Positions 33,054 to 42,494 of a stretch of DNA of 64,000 nt are shown one piece after another (positions within the stretch are counted from its first letter, which is position 1; every line of letters starts with the position of its first letter). Source of the DNA: an uncultured Acetatifactor sp. (GTDB taxonomy: Bacteria > Bacillota > Clostridia > Lachnospirales > Lachnospiraceae). Below the pieces are notes generated by a model. The model was not told the DNA's origin. It did not search any database and saw only the letters and a list, made by a program, of their open reading frames with translations. The DNA lies in NCBI GenBank assembly GCA_947625255.1, contig CANQNT010000007.1:62001-126000 (forward strand), read 5' to 3'. A program made the translations under genes and the position numbers.

Positions 33054-33701
33054 ATTCGCAAAAAGCTTTACAGCCTCAGCTTCGGTAAAGCCCATGTAGA
33101 GGACTTCTATATCCTTCTTTACTGCTCCCTCAACCAGCATCCCGGAGAAGATCTCCGCGGCATAACTGGTGGCTTCATCACAGCCAACGATGATACGACT
33201 CGGATACAGGTTGTCATAGAGTGCCTTGGATTCCCTCAGGAATTCCGGGCTGAATATGATCCGTTCCGTGTTATATTTTTTTCTGACCGCTTTTGTATAT
33301 CCAACCGGAATCGTACTCTTTATCACCATTACAGCCCTATCGCTGCTCTTCAACACTAGCTCAATAACCGCCTCAACCGCTAAACAGTCAAAGGAGTTCT
33401 TCTGTGGGTCATAGTTGGTCGGGGCGGCGATAATGACAAAGTCCGCGTCCGCATATGCGCTTTCCCCGTCCAGCGTTGCGGTCAAATCAAGATCCTTCTC
33501 AGCGAGATACTCTTCAATCTCCTTGTCCTGTATCGGGCTGATTTTCTTATTGATCTTCTCGACCTTCTCCGGGAGGATATCTACCGCCGTCACCTGGTTA
33601 TTCTGTGCAAGCAACACGGCTAGGGACAAGCCAACGTAACCTGTCCCTGCAACTGCAATTCTGTACTTTTCCCCTGTGTGTTCATTAACCATTACAATCA
33701 T
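32955..33701 (-). pseudogene. UDP-sugar 6-dehydrogenase, truncated at a repeat
   Basis: The first 215 or so residues are the N-terminal and start of the central domain of a UDP-glucose/UDP-N-acetylmannosamine dehydrogenase: AVAGTGYVGLSLAVLLAQNN, IKSTIPVGYTKAV, FSPEFLRESKALYDN and FTEAEAVKLFAN. Then the frame enters the inverted repeat copy (33053) and adds about 30 residues unlike the family. The catalytic Cys motif (GYGGYCLPKD) and the C-terminal domain are missing. A short family-like stretch (ACCTATGG...ATGCGTGTATCG, minus strand, about 32923-32900) seems to resume past the repeat, so the repeat appears to have inserted into the gene. UDP-uronate for the neighbouring epimerase must come from another gene if that enzyme is active. 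Confidence 0.8.
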
Positions 33702-33729
33702 CCATTCTTTCGTCTAGCATTCTCTTTAT

Positions 33730-34809
33730 TTATCTATTTCTATCTAAGTAATAGCCCTTATACCATTCCGCGAACTTCCGCAGCCCCGTCCTGATGTCAA
33801 TCATCGGTCTGAATCCGAAGTCGCATTCCAGCTCCTGACTCTCCGCGTAAGTCACCGGAACATCACCCGGCTGCATAGGAACCAGCTCCCTATGTCCCTC
33901 AAAGTCATAGTCTTCCGGCAGAACACCGGCGCGGACGAGCTCCTCCTGCAAAGTGCTGATATAGTCCAGCAGATTTTCAGGTGTCCCACCTCCAATGTTG
34001 TAAACACGGTACGGCGGAATCGGGAGACCATCCTCCCCTGTTTTCTTCTCCGGTGCTCCCTGCATGACCCGGATAACGCTTTCCACAATGTCATCGATAT
34101 AGGTAAAGTCGCGTTTACAGTTGCCGTAGTTGAATATCTGGATCGTTTTACAAGCACTCAATTTCTGCGTGGCGGAGTAGTAGAACATATCCGGCCGTCC
34201 CGCAGGACCGTAAACCGTGAAGAAACGCAAACCGGTCGATGGAATGTTGTAGAGCTTCGAGTAGGCATGCGCCAGAAGCTCATTGGACTTTTTCGTCGCC
34301 GCATAGAGACTCACAGGGTTATCTACCTTGTCCTCTGTACTGAACGGAACTTTCTTGTTGCCCCCGTAGACAGATGAGGACGAAGCGTATACAAGGTGTT
34401 CCACAGGATTGTGGCGGCAGGCCTCTAATATATTGAAGAAACCGATGATATTTGACTCGATATAAACATCCGGGTGCTCTATGGAGTAGCGCACACCAGC
34501 CTGTGCCGCGAGGTTCACAACGATATCCGGCTTATAGTCTGCGAAAACATGGTCCACAAGCGTCTTGTCCGCAAGATTGCCCTTTATAAAGGTGTGACTG
34601 ACATCGCTACTCTCCGCTGCCTTCTCAATCTCAGCAAGCCGATATTCTTTCAGGCTCACGTCGTAGTATTCGCTCATGCTGTCGAAACTGATGATATGCC
34701 CAGAGGACAGCTGTCTTAAAAGACGCACAACAAGGTTCGCACCTATGAATCCCGGTGAACCGGTCACCAGGATTGTTTTTCCGTTCAGATTCACATTCAT
34801 GTTGACCAT
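33730..34809 (-). CDS. UDP-glucuronate 4-epimerase type SDR
   Basis: The 359-residue protein has the Rossmann motif ILVTGSPGFIGANLVVRLL, FDSMSEYYDVSLKEYRL, NLAAQAGVRYSIEHPDVYIE, SLYAATKKSNELLAHAYSKL (catalytic YxxxK) and RFFTVYGPAGRPDMFYY, all typical of UDP-glucuronate 4-epimerases that make UDP-galacturonate. It is the first gene of the leftward locus seen here. Its start follows GGGAGTAGGAAATA. The dehydrogenase that would supply its substrate follows at once but is broken. Confidence 0.87.
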   Translation of the reverse strand: MVNMNVNLNGKTILVTGSPGFIGANLVVRLLRQLSSGHIISFDSMSEYYDVSLKEYRLAEIEKAAESSDVSHTFIKGNLADKTLVDHVFADYKPDIVVNLAAQAGVRYSIEHPDVYIESNIIGFFNILEACRHNPVEHLVYASSSSVYGGNKKVPFSTEDKVDNPVSLYAATKKSNELLAHAYSKLYNIPSTGLRFFTVYGPAGRPDMFYYSATQKLSACKTIQIFNYGNCKRDFTYIDDIVESVIRVMQGAPEKKTGEDGLPIPPYRVYNIGGGTPENLLDYISTLQEELVRAGVLPEDYDFEGHRELVPMQPGDVPVTYAESQELECDFGFRPMIDIRTGLRKFAEWYKGYYLDRNR

Positions 34810-35217
34810 TATTTCCTACTCCCGATTGATTTCTTTCTATATATAAACAATAGAGACGCAGTGTGGGTAACTGTGTGGACAAACACTGTGAAGCACACTA
34901 TCCCCTTGCTGCCTCTCCCCGGTACTGTAAAACTCTTCTCCCCAAATACCCTGTGCTTCTCGTCCTCTATTCCCTATCTCCCTGTCTGTCCCCTCATGGC
35001 ATCCTTTGAAATCTCTAAAATTCTCTCAACTTAACCCACTTCTTTTTACCTTATACTCACAGTAATAAAAGTTTCATCTTCTTGACCTCGATCTCCCCAG
35101 TTTCAGTCAAGAACATTTCAAAAGCTCATCTTTTAATACGTTGAGTAATGCAAAAACCCTGATATAGCTTGCATTTCCAAGAGCCTCATACTAGTCTTGT
35201 TTTCCTATCTGTATAAT

Positions 35218-35565
35218 TCAAGTCAGTTTCTTTTCCCCTGTTATTATTTGTACATTTCTATCTCTTACCGCAAGTTTCCTAAGCGATGTCGTAAAAATCC
35301 AAGTACGTGTGTTTCTGTACATCACCTTATGTGTCGTAACATCAGCAAGTCGATGAACAAAACTCGCGTTTCGTTGAATGATAGCATCAAACTGTTCTCT
35401 TTGGTTTTGTAATGAGAGCGGTTGAAAAGCAGCATTCTTGCAGTAAAACAGCATGATTCTTCTACTCAGCTGTAACCAAAATTTACATACGTTACTTAAC
35501 TGGTTAGCATTTTTCAGCCTAGGTATAGGTTGTATGATGAGCGCCAGGCGCTTTACAGTTTTCAT
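35218..35565 (-). CDS. possible small protein upstream of the polysaccharide locus
   Basis: A 115-residue frame with a good ribosome binding site (GGAAGG seven bases before ATG 35565). It is basic (many Arg and Lys) with segments KTVKRLALIIQPIPRL and TWIFTTSLRKLAVRDRN. It resembles no family I know. A regulator of the locus would fit its place, but the composition is also that of chance reading frames, so confidence is low. Confidence 0.3.
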   Translation of the reverse strand: MKTVKRLALIIQPIPRLKNANQLSNVCKFWLQLSRRIMLFYCKNAAFQPLSLQNQREQFDAIIQRNASFVHRLADVTTHKVMYRNTRTWIFTTSLRKLAVRDRNVQIITGEKKLT

Positions 35566-36653
35566 TCTTTATCCTTCCTGTTTCATTTTTTCGCTTTTTT
35601 CACATGTCTTCACCGCTTCCGACCCTATAATCGATATATTCACGATGTTTTAGCCGTTTTCAAGGATGCCTTGGAACGGTATTTTTTGTTCTCAAAAAGC
35701 ACCTGAAATGAACAAAAAGCTCATTCTTTTGAGAATGAAAATGTACATTTCTTAGATCGGAGATCTTCCAGCATTAATTATCTGTACTTTCTTCAGTACG
35801 ATATCTACCGCGTAAACCATGTGATGCCACCAAAAAGTACTGCTATGCTTAATGCTACATACCCAGTAAAAGCAACTTTATTCCTCTCAAAACCTAAAAA
35901 CACACGGAGACAAGTAACACCATGAGCGTTCTCCTCTCCGCACCGCTGACATTATTCAAAACTCTTTAGCAGAAAGTTCTTACTCCCATCTATCAAAGCG
36001 ACTTGTTTTTATTTGGCAAGCCTGTACATCCCAATTTGACGTTCTTGACCACTTTTCAGTCGTTTTCCGTATCGTTCTTTCCGCCCCAACACCCAACAAT
36101 CCGTTGAATAATAATAGACCCCTGCAACCAAACCATTTTCTTCAAGAACGCAAATGTGTTATTAACATCATGCCCAACAATTATCAGTCGGTTATTTTAA
36201 CGCTTCATGCTGTTCTTGCACTCGTATCCAACAGTTATCAATTAACCATTTCATATTTGGGTAAATAATAAGTCAAACTCAGAAACCACTCCTCTCCCTT
36301 TCAATCCTTAATCAATACCGTCACCAAATCCTCGCGCAATTTTACTCTCTGCCGCCCGATAAATCAGACATTTTCGTTCATCTATGCTATAATTCAAAAC
36401 TGTGGATAGAAGTGCTGAAATATATAATTACATTAGATATTTTATAGATCAGTTACAGAATATTCGCGACACAAATGAAGAACGAAATTTCCTACCTTTT
36501 CAAACATTTTTTCTTTCCCAATTTTTTGAATCCCTCTCTATTACACATTACACAGTTACTCAGACAACCCTCTTCCAATAACGTCTCATTTCACATACTT
36601 CACATATTTCCTTAATTAATAACACCTATTATCATATCCCTATACCATTTTTA

Positions 36654-36709
36654 CAAAAAAATCCTCTGGATGGAGAACCAGTCATTCACCGGCCCTCCAT
36701 CCAGAGGAT
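36654..36709 (-). terminator. intrinsic terminator of the gltX-helicase operon
   Basis: A perfect 15-bp stem, ATCCTCTGGATGGAG (36661-36675) with CTCCATCCAGAGGAT (36695-36709), followed on the minus strand by seven T (36660-36654). It is about 120 bases past the stop of the helicase gene. Confidence 0.9.
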
Positions 36710-36831
36710 TTCCATCATTTCATGCGCGCCATATGAAATTACATTTTCTTATGAAAAGCAAATTCTAAAGCAAATCTTCAACAATTTTTCTTTTAGATAA
36801 AAACCAAACTCCATACACTCCAACGCCCTAT

Positions 36832-38916
36832 TCACAACAACGGATTCAAAAACCGCGACGGAAGTCTGGGATGTTCTTTCGTCCCGGTAACAAAAGTCAT
36901 TTCCAACATTTCTTTCGCCCTTGTCATGGCCACATATAGCATCCTCCGTTCTTCCTCCACCGCGTCTTCATCCGGCATCCGCCCATGCGGATAGACTCCC
37001 TCATTCACTTCCGGAATATAAACCCTCTTAAACTCCAGTCCCTTGGATGCGTGCGCCGTCATCAGGCGCACGCCCTGCTCCTGGGTCTTGTCAGACTGCT
37101 TCTTCTGCATTTCCTCCCGTAAAATCTGTTGATCGGCCAACCAGTCCTGGCAAGTAACATAAGGAGCCGCATCCGCCGTAAGAAACTCCAGGATTTCCAT
37201 CCATTCTGAAAGTCGGAACTTGTCCGCTCCGGCCCTTTGCTTCAGGTAAGACTCATACCCCAAAGCCTTTCGCAAATACTGAATGGCAAGATAAGGCCTA
37301 TGTTGTCTGAGCTGCTTCAGTCCCTCTTCAAACTTTCGCAAATCCGACAAAATTTGCGCAAGGCGTCTTGGCGGTGCGCATTGCCGATAATATTCTCTCA
37401 CATGATCCAGATTGACTTCCTCTTCCTGCACAGCGTCCCTCCCGATCCAGCGGGACGGTTTGTTTACAATGGATAGAAATACGCTTCTCCTATGGTCCCC
37501 GTTAGCGAACCGTATGTAGTTCTCTAGGTCTTTTGCGATAAAATGATCATAAATGCAGGCGCTTTTTTCTTTCATGGCAAAAGGCACCCCCGCCTTGATC
37601 AGCTTCGATGCAAAGCCCTGCATCTGGGCGTTGGTGCGAAATAGGACGGCGCACTGCTCCGAGCAAGGCTCCTCCGAAATACGATCTACCAAATAACAAT
37701 CCTGCTCCTCACGCTCTGAAAAAGATTTTATGTTGACAGTAAGATGATCGGTACACTGCAAATCATTTACCCCATCCCTTTCCCGCGCCTCCTCTTCCGA
37801 CACCGCCTGGGCAGATTTCAAATCCTTAACAAACCGATTCTTATTTTCCCCAATCACTTTAAGCGACGCTTCCACAATTTCCGGTCTGCTGCGATAATTG
37901 AGGTTCAATAAAACCTGTTCGCATCCAGGGTAATCTTTCAGAAATTGCTGCATCAGTCCCGGTTCCGAACCGCGAAATCCATAAATGGACTGATCGTCAT
38001 CCCCCACCACGAACAGATGGTTTTGCGGCAGCGCCAACAAACGGATAATTTCATATTGCAAGGGATTAATGTCCTGAAATTCATCGATGAGCAGATATTG
38101 AAACTGCTCCTGCCAGAAATGTAAGACCTGCTGATTGGAACGCAACAGACTGAGACAACTATAAAGCATATCATCAAAATCCAACCCGCCGCTTTCCGCG
38201 CGGGCTTTCTCATATTGGTTAAGCAGCTCCCGGAAATGTCCCCGAAAAAGCTCCGGAAGCATGAGCTCCGCCTTTTGCTCCTGCCCTGTGTTCTTAAAAT
38301 AGCCGATAGCCGCAAGACACTTGACCGCATCCTCCGAGCGCTCCTCCTGCGCCCAGGCGGTCGTTTTGCCCTCTGTCCCCGCGAAACCACCTTGAATTTC
38401 CGTGGATCCGCCCATACCCTGATTCCCGGACCCGGCATGTTCATCACGACTGGCAGATGATGACAAGCCCCTCTGTCCTGCCCGAACGCCAGCCCGCGAC
38501 GACGCGTTCTGTTCCGCACGTTCCCTCTCCAGTTGCCGCTGCATCCGCGCCAATATGGGCAGTATGATTTGTTTTTTGTCCGTATCCGTCAAAATCTTCC
38601 CCATTTTTCCCAGGGATTGTTTCAAAATCTGATAAAAGATTGCATGGAATGTGCCGAAATTTACCGGGAAGAAACCACTTTGCGCTTCTTGAAAACGGCG
38701 CTGCATGGAGCCGGCGGCATCTTTTGTGAAAGTGATAACGAGAATGTGCTGCGGCGCGATGCCCAGGCACTGGATCAGATAGGAGATTCGATTTGTGATA
38801 ACGAAAGTCTTGCCGGAGCCGGGGCCCGCCAGAACCAGCATGGGCCCCTCCCCGTGGGTGGCAGCCTTGCGCTGCCCCTCATTCATTCGAGATAAAAATT
38901 CCTGCAGCTCAGGCAT
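36832..38916 (-). CDS. UvrD/PcrA-like superfamily 1 helicase
   Basis: The 694-residue protein has the Walker [16 protein letters not shown], motif Ia [14 protein letters not shown], Walker [41 protein letters not shown] and the C-terminal [16 protein letters not shown] and [14 protein letters not shown] of 3'-5' DNA helicases. A low-complexity insertion rich in Gly, Ser and Glu (about residues 140-190) is not typical of UvrD, and the protein is about 40 residues shorter than PcrA. Such paralogs act in repair or replication restart. It overlaps the end of gltX by eight bases. Confidence 0.9.
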   Translation of the reverse strand: MPELQEFLSRMNEGQRKAATHGEGPMLVLAGPGSGKTFVITNRISYLIQCLGIAPQHILVITFTKDAAGSMQRRFQEAQSGFFPVNFGTFHAIFYQILKQSLGKMGKILTDTDKKQIILPILARMQRQLERERAEQNASSRAGVRAGQRGLSSSASRDEHAGSGNQGMGGSTEIQGGFAGTEGKTTAWAQEERSEDAVKCLAAIGYFKNTGQEQKAELMLPELFRGHFRELLNQYEKARAESGGLDFDDMLYSCLSLLRSNQQVLHFWQEQFQYLLIDEFQDINPLQYEIIRLLALPQNHLFVVGDDDQSIYGFRGSEPGLMQQFLKDYPGCEQVLLNLNYRSRPEIVEASLKVIGENKNRFVKDLKSAQAVSEEEARERDGVNDLQCTDHLTVNIKSFSEREEQDCYLVDRISEEPCSEQCAVLFRTNAQMQGFASKLIKAGVPFAMKEKSACIYDHFIAKDLENYIRFANGDHRRSVFLSIVNKPSRWIGRDAVQEEEVNLDHVREYYRQCAPPRRLAQILSDLRKFEEGLKQLRQHRPYLAIQYLRKALGYESYLKQRAGADKFRLSEWMEILEFLTADAAPYVTCQDWLADQQILREEMQKKQSDKTQEQGVRLMTAHASKGLEFKRVYIPEVNEGVYPHGRMPDEDAVEEERRMLYVAMTRAKEMLEMTFVTGTKEHPRLPSRFLNPLL

Positions 38917-40366
38917 TGGTCAACAGTTCAATCCCCTTTCGGATTCGCCTGATGCTTTCTTCTTTCCCCAGAATCTCCATAATCTCCGTGGCGCCCGCCG
39001 GGGTCATCTGTTTTCCCGAAACGGCGGTTCTGATCGGCCACATGACAAATCCATTTTTACAGCCCTTTTTCTCCACATAGGAAAGCAGCGTCTGGTAAAG
39101 AGCGTCATTCCCATAATCCTCCTGCGCCTCCAGAAGAGGAAGCACCTCTGTCAGCACCTCAAGGGACGTTTCCTGGGTGGTCTTCATCTTTTTGTGCGCA
39201 TACATGGCCGGATCGTACTCCGGCAATTCCTCAAAAAAGTCCACCTGACCGGCGATATCCGGAAACACCTCGATCCGGGTCTTGACCATGGCAGCGATCT
39301 TACGCAGATCCAAATCCCTGGTCAGAGCCGCCTTCAGATATGGGAGCGCCATCTCATAGAACCTTTCAAAATCCATGGCCTTCAGATACTCTCCGTTCAT
39401 CCAGCGCAGCTTCACGATATCAAATACCATGGGGGACTTGCCGATCCGATGATAATCAAACTGCTCAACCAGCTCCTGCAAGGTGAAAATCTCCTGATTG
39501 CTCTCGGGACTCCAGCCCAAAAGCGCGATATAATTCACGATGGCCTCCGTAAGAAAGCCCTGCTCCACCAAATCCTCAAAAGAGGAATGCCCGCTTCTCT
39601 TGGACAGCTTTTTATGATTCTCATCCGTCAGAAGGGGCAGGTGAACATAAACAGGCACCTCCCAGCCAAAGGCATGATACAGTCTCACATATTTGGGAGA
39701 AGAGGACAAATACTCATTTCCCCTCACCACATGGGTGATATTCATGGTATGGTCGTCCACTACGTTGGCAAAGTTATAAGTCGGGAACCCATCGGACTTG
39801 ATCAGAATCATATCGTCCAGCTCCGCGTTGTCCACCGTGATATCCCCATACAATTCATCATGAAAGGTCGTGGTGCCCTCCGAGGGATTGTTCTGACGGA
39901 TGACAAAAGGCTTGCCCGCCGCCAGATTGGCTTCCACCTCTTCCCTGGAAAGGGACAGGCAATGCTTATCATAAATCATGATTTCCTTGCCCTCCACGAT
40001 TTCCGTCTTCAAAGAGGCTAAACGCTCCTTATCACAAAAGCAATAATAGGCTTCCCCTTTTTCAATCAATTCCCTGGCATACTTCATATAAATGCCGGTC
40101 TTCACTCTCTCGCTCTGCACATAAGGACCATAACCGCCATCCTTGTCAGGCCCCTCGTCATGCACAAGCCCGGTCTTTTCCAATGTCCGATAAATGATAT
40201 CGACAGCTCCCTCTACGAAACGCTCCTGGTCCGTATCCTCGATACGAAGTATAAAATCGCCGCCCTCATGCTTGGCGATCAGATACTCATACAGCGCGGA
40301 ACGCAGATTTCCCACATGCATCCTGCCCGTGGGACTGGGCGCGAACCTTGTCCGAATCTTCGTCAT
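38909..40366 (-). CDS. gltX: glutamyl-tRNA synthetase
   Basis: The protein is 485 residues from ATG 40366 after GGAGG; upstream in-frame codons are untranslated by this reading. It has the class I signature [21 protein letters not shown] and the KMSKS-equivalent [24 protein letters not shown] and [19 protein letters not shown]. It charges tRNA-Glu (and perhaps tRNA-Gln) with glutamate. Length and motif order are normal. It is the first gene of the unit that includes the helicase. Confidence 0.95.
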   Translation of the reverse strand: MTKIRTRFAPSPTGRMHVGNLRSALYEYLIAKHEGGDFILRIEDTDQERFVEGAVDIIYRTLEKTGLVHDEGPDKDGGYGPYVQSERVKTGIYMKYARELIEKGEAYYCFCDKERLASLKTEIVEGKEIMIYDKHCLSLSREEVEANLAAGKPFVIRQNNPSEGTTTFHDELYGDITVDNAELDDMILIKSDGFPTYNFANVVDDHTMNITHVVRGNEYLSSSPKYVRLYHAFGWEVPVYVHLPLLTDENHKKLSKRSGHSSFEDLVEQGFLTEAIVNYIALLGWSPESNQEIFTLQELVEQFDYHRIGKSPMVFDIVKLRWMNGEYLKAMDFERFYEMALPYLKAALTRDLDLRKIAAMVKTRIEVFPDIAGQVDFFEELPEYDPAMYAHKKMKTTQETSLEVLTEVLPLLEAQEDYGNDALYQTLLSYVEKKGCKNGFVMWPIRTAVSGKQMTPAGATEIMEILGKEESIRRIRKGIELLTNA

Positions 40367-40458
40367 TCCAAATTCCTCCATCCCGGGGCCCTCCCGGCCG
40401 CCGCGTTTTCCCAAATACTATAACACATTTCCCTAAATTTGTCATTACATTCATCGTA

Positions 40459-41136
40459 TCACAAATCAATTAATTTCAAAATCCACTGTTCTTCCACGTC
40501 CGGCAGTACCTTTTTCAAATGCTCCACGATCTTCTCCCTGGATACTGACGGCTCGCTCCCGTACGCGCTCGTCATGAAATCATAGCCGAACAGTTCCTCC
40601 GGCGTGGAGTATTTTGCCACGCCCCAGCCATAGGTCCGCCCGAATTTGTCTTTCCTATATACAAAATCGGCAATCGTAATATAAGTCTCCATCTGCAGTC
40701 TGGTAATCACCGTATCAAACCCCTTGTTGCCGCCCTTGCGGTAATTGCACAAGTCTTTCAGGTTCTTTGACAACAAGGCGCCATGCTCCTGAACCATATC
40801 AACAATTCCTTTATCTTTGCGGGAGGCAAGGCCGTCATCATACCGCGCGTCAAAGTCATAACCATCCCTGCGGAAATTGGCAAAATCCGGAAGCCACTCC
40901 CTGCTCACGAAGCCCGCTTTTCCGTCGAAAAGCTTTCCATAAATACAGTGACCGCTCCGGGCAATCGGTCCTTTCCACTCCCAGGGACCGTCCACCTCAT
41001 CAGAAAACCACAACTCCCGCGGACAACAATCCTCTACGGAAAAATCAGGGATGTGGTTTCCAAAAAAAGGCAGGAACCCCACCTCATCCACCAAATCGAT
41101 TAGATCCTCCGCGCTCCGAAGCTCCTGAAATCTCAT
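40459..41136 (-). CDS. AlkZ-related conserved protein
   Basis: The protein is 225 residues from ATG 41136 after GGGAGG; an upstream in-frame extension has no start signal. It contains EVGFLPFFGNHIPDFSVED and FSDEVDGPWEWKGPIARSG, a pattern I associate with AlkZ-related proteins of gut Firmicutes, whose function is not defined. Trp and Phe are abundant, and LQMETYITIADFVYRKDKFG occurs later. No signal peptide or membrane segment is present. A TATAAT element lies about 120-130 bases upstream on the minus strand. The 41137-41419 interval has no gene. Confidence 0.7.
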   Translation of the reverse strand: MRFQELRSAEDLIDLVDEVGFLPFFGNHIPDFSVEDCCPRELWFSDEVDGPWEWKGPIARSGHCIYGKLFDGKAGFVSREWLPDFANFRRDGYDFDARYDDGLASRKDKGIVDMVQEHGALLSKNLKDLCNYRKGGNKGFDTVITRLQMETYITIADFVYRKDKFGRTYGWGVAKYSTPEELFGYDFMTSAYGSEPSVSREKIVEHLKKVLPDVEEQWILKLIDL

Positions 41137-41419
41137 TGTTTTTCCTCCCATTTCATCCGATGCCGATCCCAACCGGCTCATAAAAGTCCTACATTCCCCT
41201 TTATGCTCCTTGCGTTTCCAAAGATACCCGCAAGATGTCACACAGACTCCTTATCGTAAAATATTATACATTCCATCTGGAAAAATGCAACTACATTTCT
41301 CCTCAAAATCTATTGTTCGTTCCTAAAAAAAATGGTAAAATAACCCTTGAAAAAACGATGGCTGCATGGATGTGACAGAGATTTCGAGATGATCAGACGA
41401 AAATACAAGGAGAATCAGT

Positions 41420-42009
41420 ATGCTGAGAAAAATCCTTTTTACCTTAAAATTATGCAGGGTTCTGCCTGTTTACCTCATGTGGAAGCGCTCCCCTTACGCG
41501 GATGTGATCCGGCAGGATCTTTATTTCTGGAAAGAGCTGAAGCGCATGGATTATGATAACGAACTGATTCTGCTGGCGCATCTTCTTTTGGAAGCGGAGC
41601 CTTTTCGAAACCTGATGATGTTCCGTCTGCATAAGCATCAGTTTCTGTCCGTCATCTCTTTCCGCCGATGAATACCCTCTTTATCGGTGCCAATGACGAC
41701 ATCGGGCCAAAGCTCTATATTCAGCACGGTTTTTCCACCATTATCGCCGCCAAATCCATCGGAGAAGAATGCTGGATCAATCAGCAGGTCACCATTGGAT
41801 TTGAGCAGGACCGGCAGCCCGTGATCGGCAGCCATGTGAGGATCTGTGCGGGAGCCATCATCGTAGGTGACGTGACCATCGGGGATAACTCCATCATTGC
41901 CGCGGGCGCGGTGGTGACCAAGGACGTTCCGGCCGGAGAAATCTGGGGCGGCTCTCCCGCTCACTTTATCAAAAAGGTAAAGGGGTCCTCTTTCGGGGAC
42001 CAACGCTAA
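41420..42009 (+). pseudogene. serine acetyltransferase-like gene with a frameshift
   Basis: The first part starts after AGGAG (ATG 41420) and runs 83 codons, helical, ending LHKHQFLSVISFRR. The second part begins in another frame with PPMNTLFIGANDDIGPKLYI and continues through GFSTIIAAKSIG, NQQVTIGFEQ and GEIWGGSPAHFIKK, a typical hexapeptide (left-handed beta-helix) acyltransferase. In related proteins these parts are contiguous (a segment like FFPPMNTLFIG). A one-base deletion near 41655-41665 explains the break. An error in the sequence is an alternative. The second part has no ribosome binding site of its own. Confidence 0.75.
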
Positions 42010-42040
42010 ACAGGGGCAGAACCCTTTTCGTGCCGCGGAA

Positions 42041-42494
42041 TCAGGCGCTCTCCTCCCGGTAATATTTTGCCTGGGCCTGGCAGAGTTCGTAATAATTTCC
42101 CTCCGTCTGCCGGATCAACCCCTCATGGCTGCCCCTTTGCACCAGGCGGCCCTCGTGGGAGACCGCGATGTCCCCACAAAATCTGCAGGAGGACATCCGG
42201 TGGGAAATATAGACCATGCTGCGGTCTGCAACCAGCTCGTTGAACCTTTTATAAATTCATACTCCGCCAGGAGATCCAGGGCCGCGGTGGGTTCATCCAG
42301 CAGCACAAAAGGAGCTGCCTTGTACACTGCCCGTTCAAGAGCAGGATCCGTCCCTCCGTAGGATCGTAGAGCCTACATAATAGCTTGATAAAGGTAGACT
42401 TCCCGTTTCCGTTCATGCCCACCACGGCCAACTTCTCGCCCGCCTTGAATTCCAGATTGATCTCCAATGGAACCAGGCGGGAAACGGACGACCC
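42041..42494 (-). pseudogene. remnant of an ABC exporter ATPase domain
   Basis: The 5' part encodes EINLEFKAGEKLAVVGMNGN and the Walker A GNGKSTFIK, then LYDPTEG. The part between Walker A and Walker B is deleted with a frameshift, and PFVLLDEPTAALD (Walker B and D-loop) appears in another frame. The end, in a third frame, reads YISHRMSSCRFCGDIAVSHE and then VQRGSHEGLIRQTEGNYYEL up to a TGA at 42043-42041. The transmembrane domain is missing upstream, where the GH2 gene ends. It is a clear decayed copy of a multidrug or lipid exporter ATPase. Confidence 0.85.

Larger units (their letters stand above)
34810..36831. other. 2-kb region with little coding content
   Basis: Between the epimerase gene and the helicase terminator I find one weak minus-strand frame (35218-35565), a perfect short hairpin CATTCTTTTGAGAATG (about 35732-35747) and three CCAACA-containing motifs at 36091-36100, 36171-36180 and 36228-36240 that resemble the repeat near 32.6 kb (one is ACCCAACAAT). 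The sequence is AT-rich. The promoter of the polysaccharide locus is expected near 34.85-34.95 kb on the minus strand, but I do not see a strong -35/-10 pair. The remainder looks like decayed or unrecognised sequence. Confidence 0.5.
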
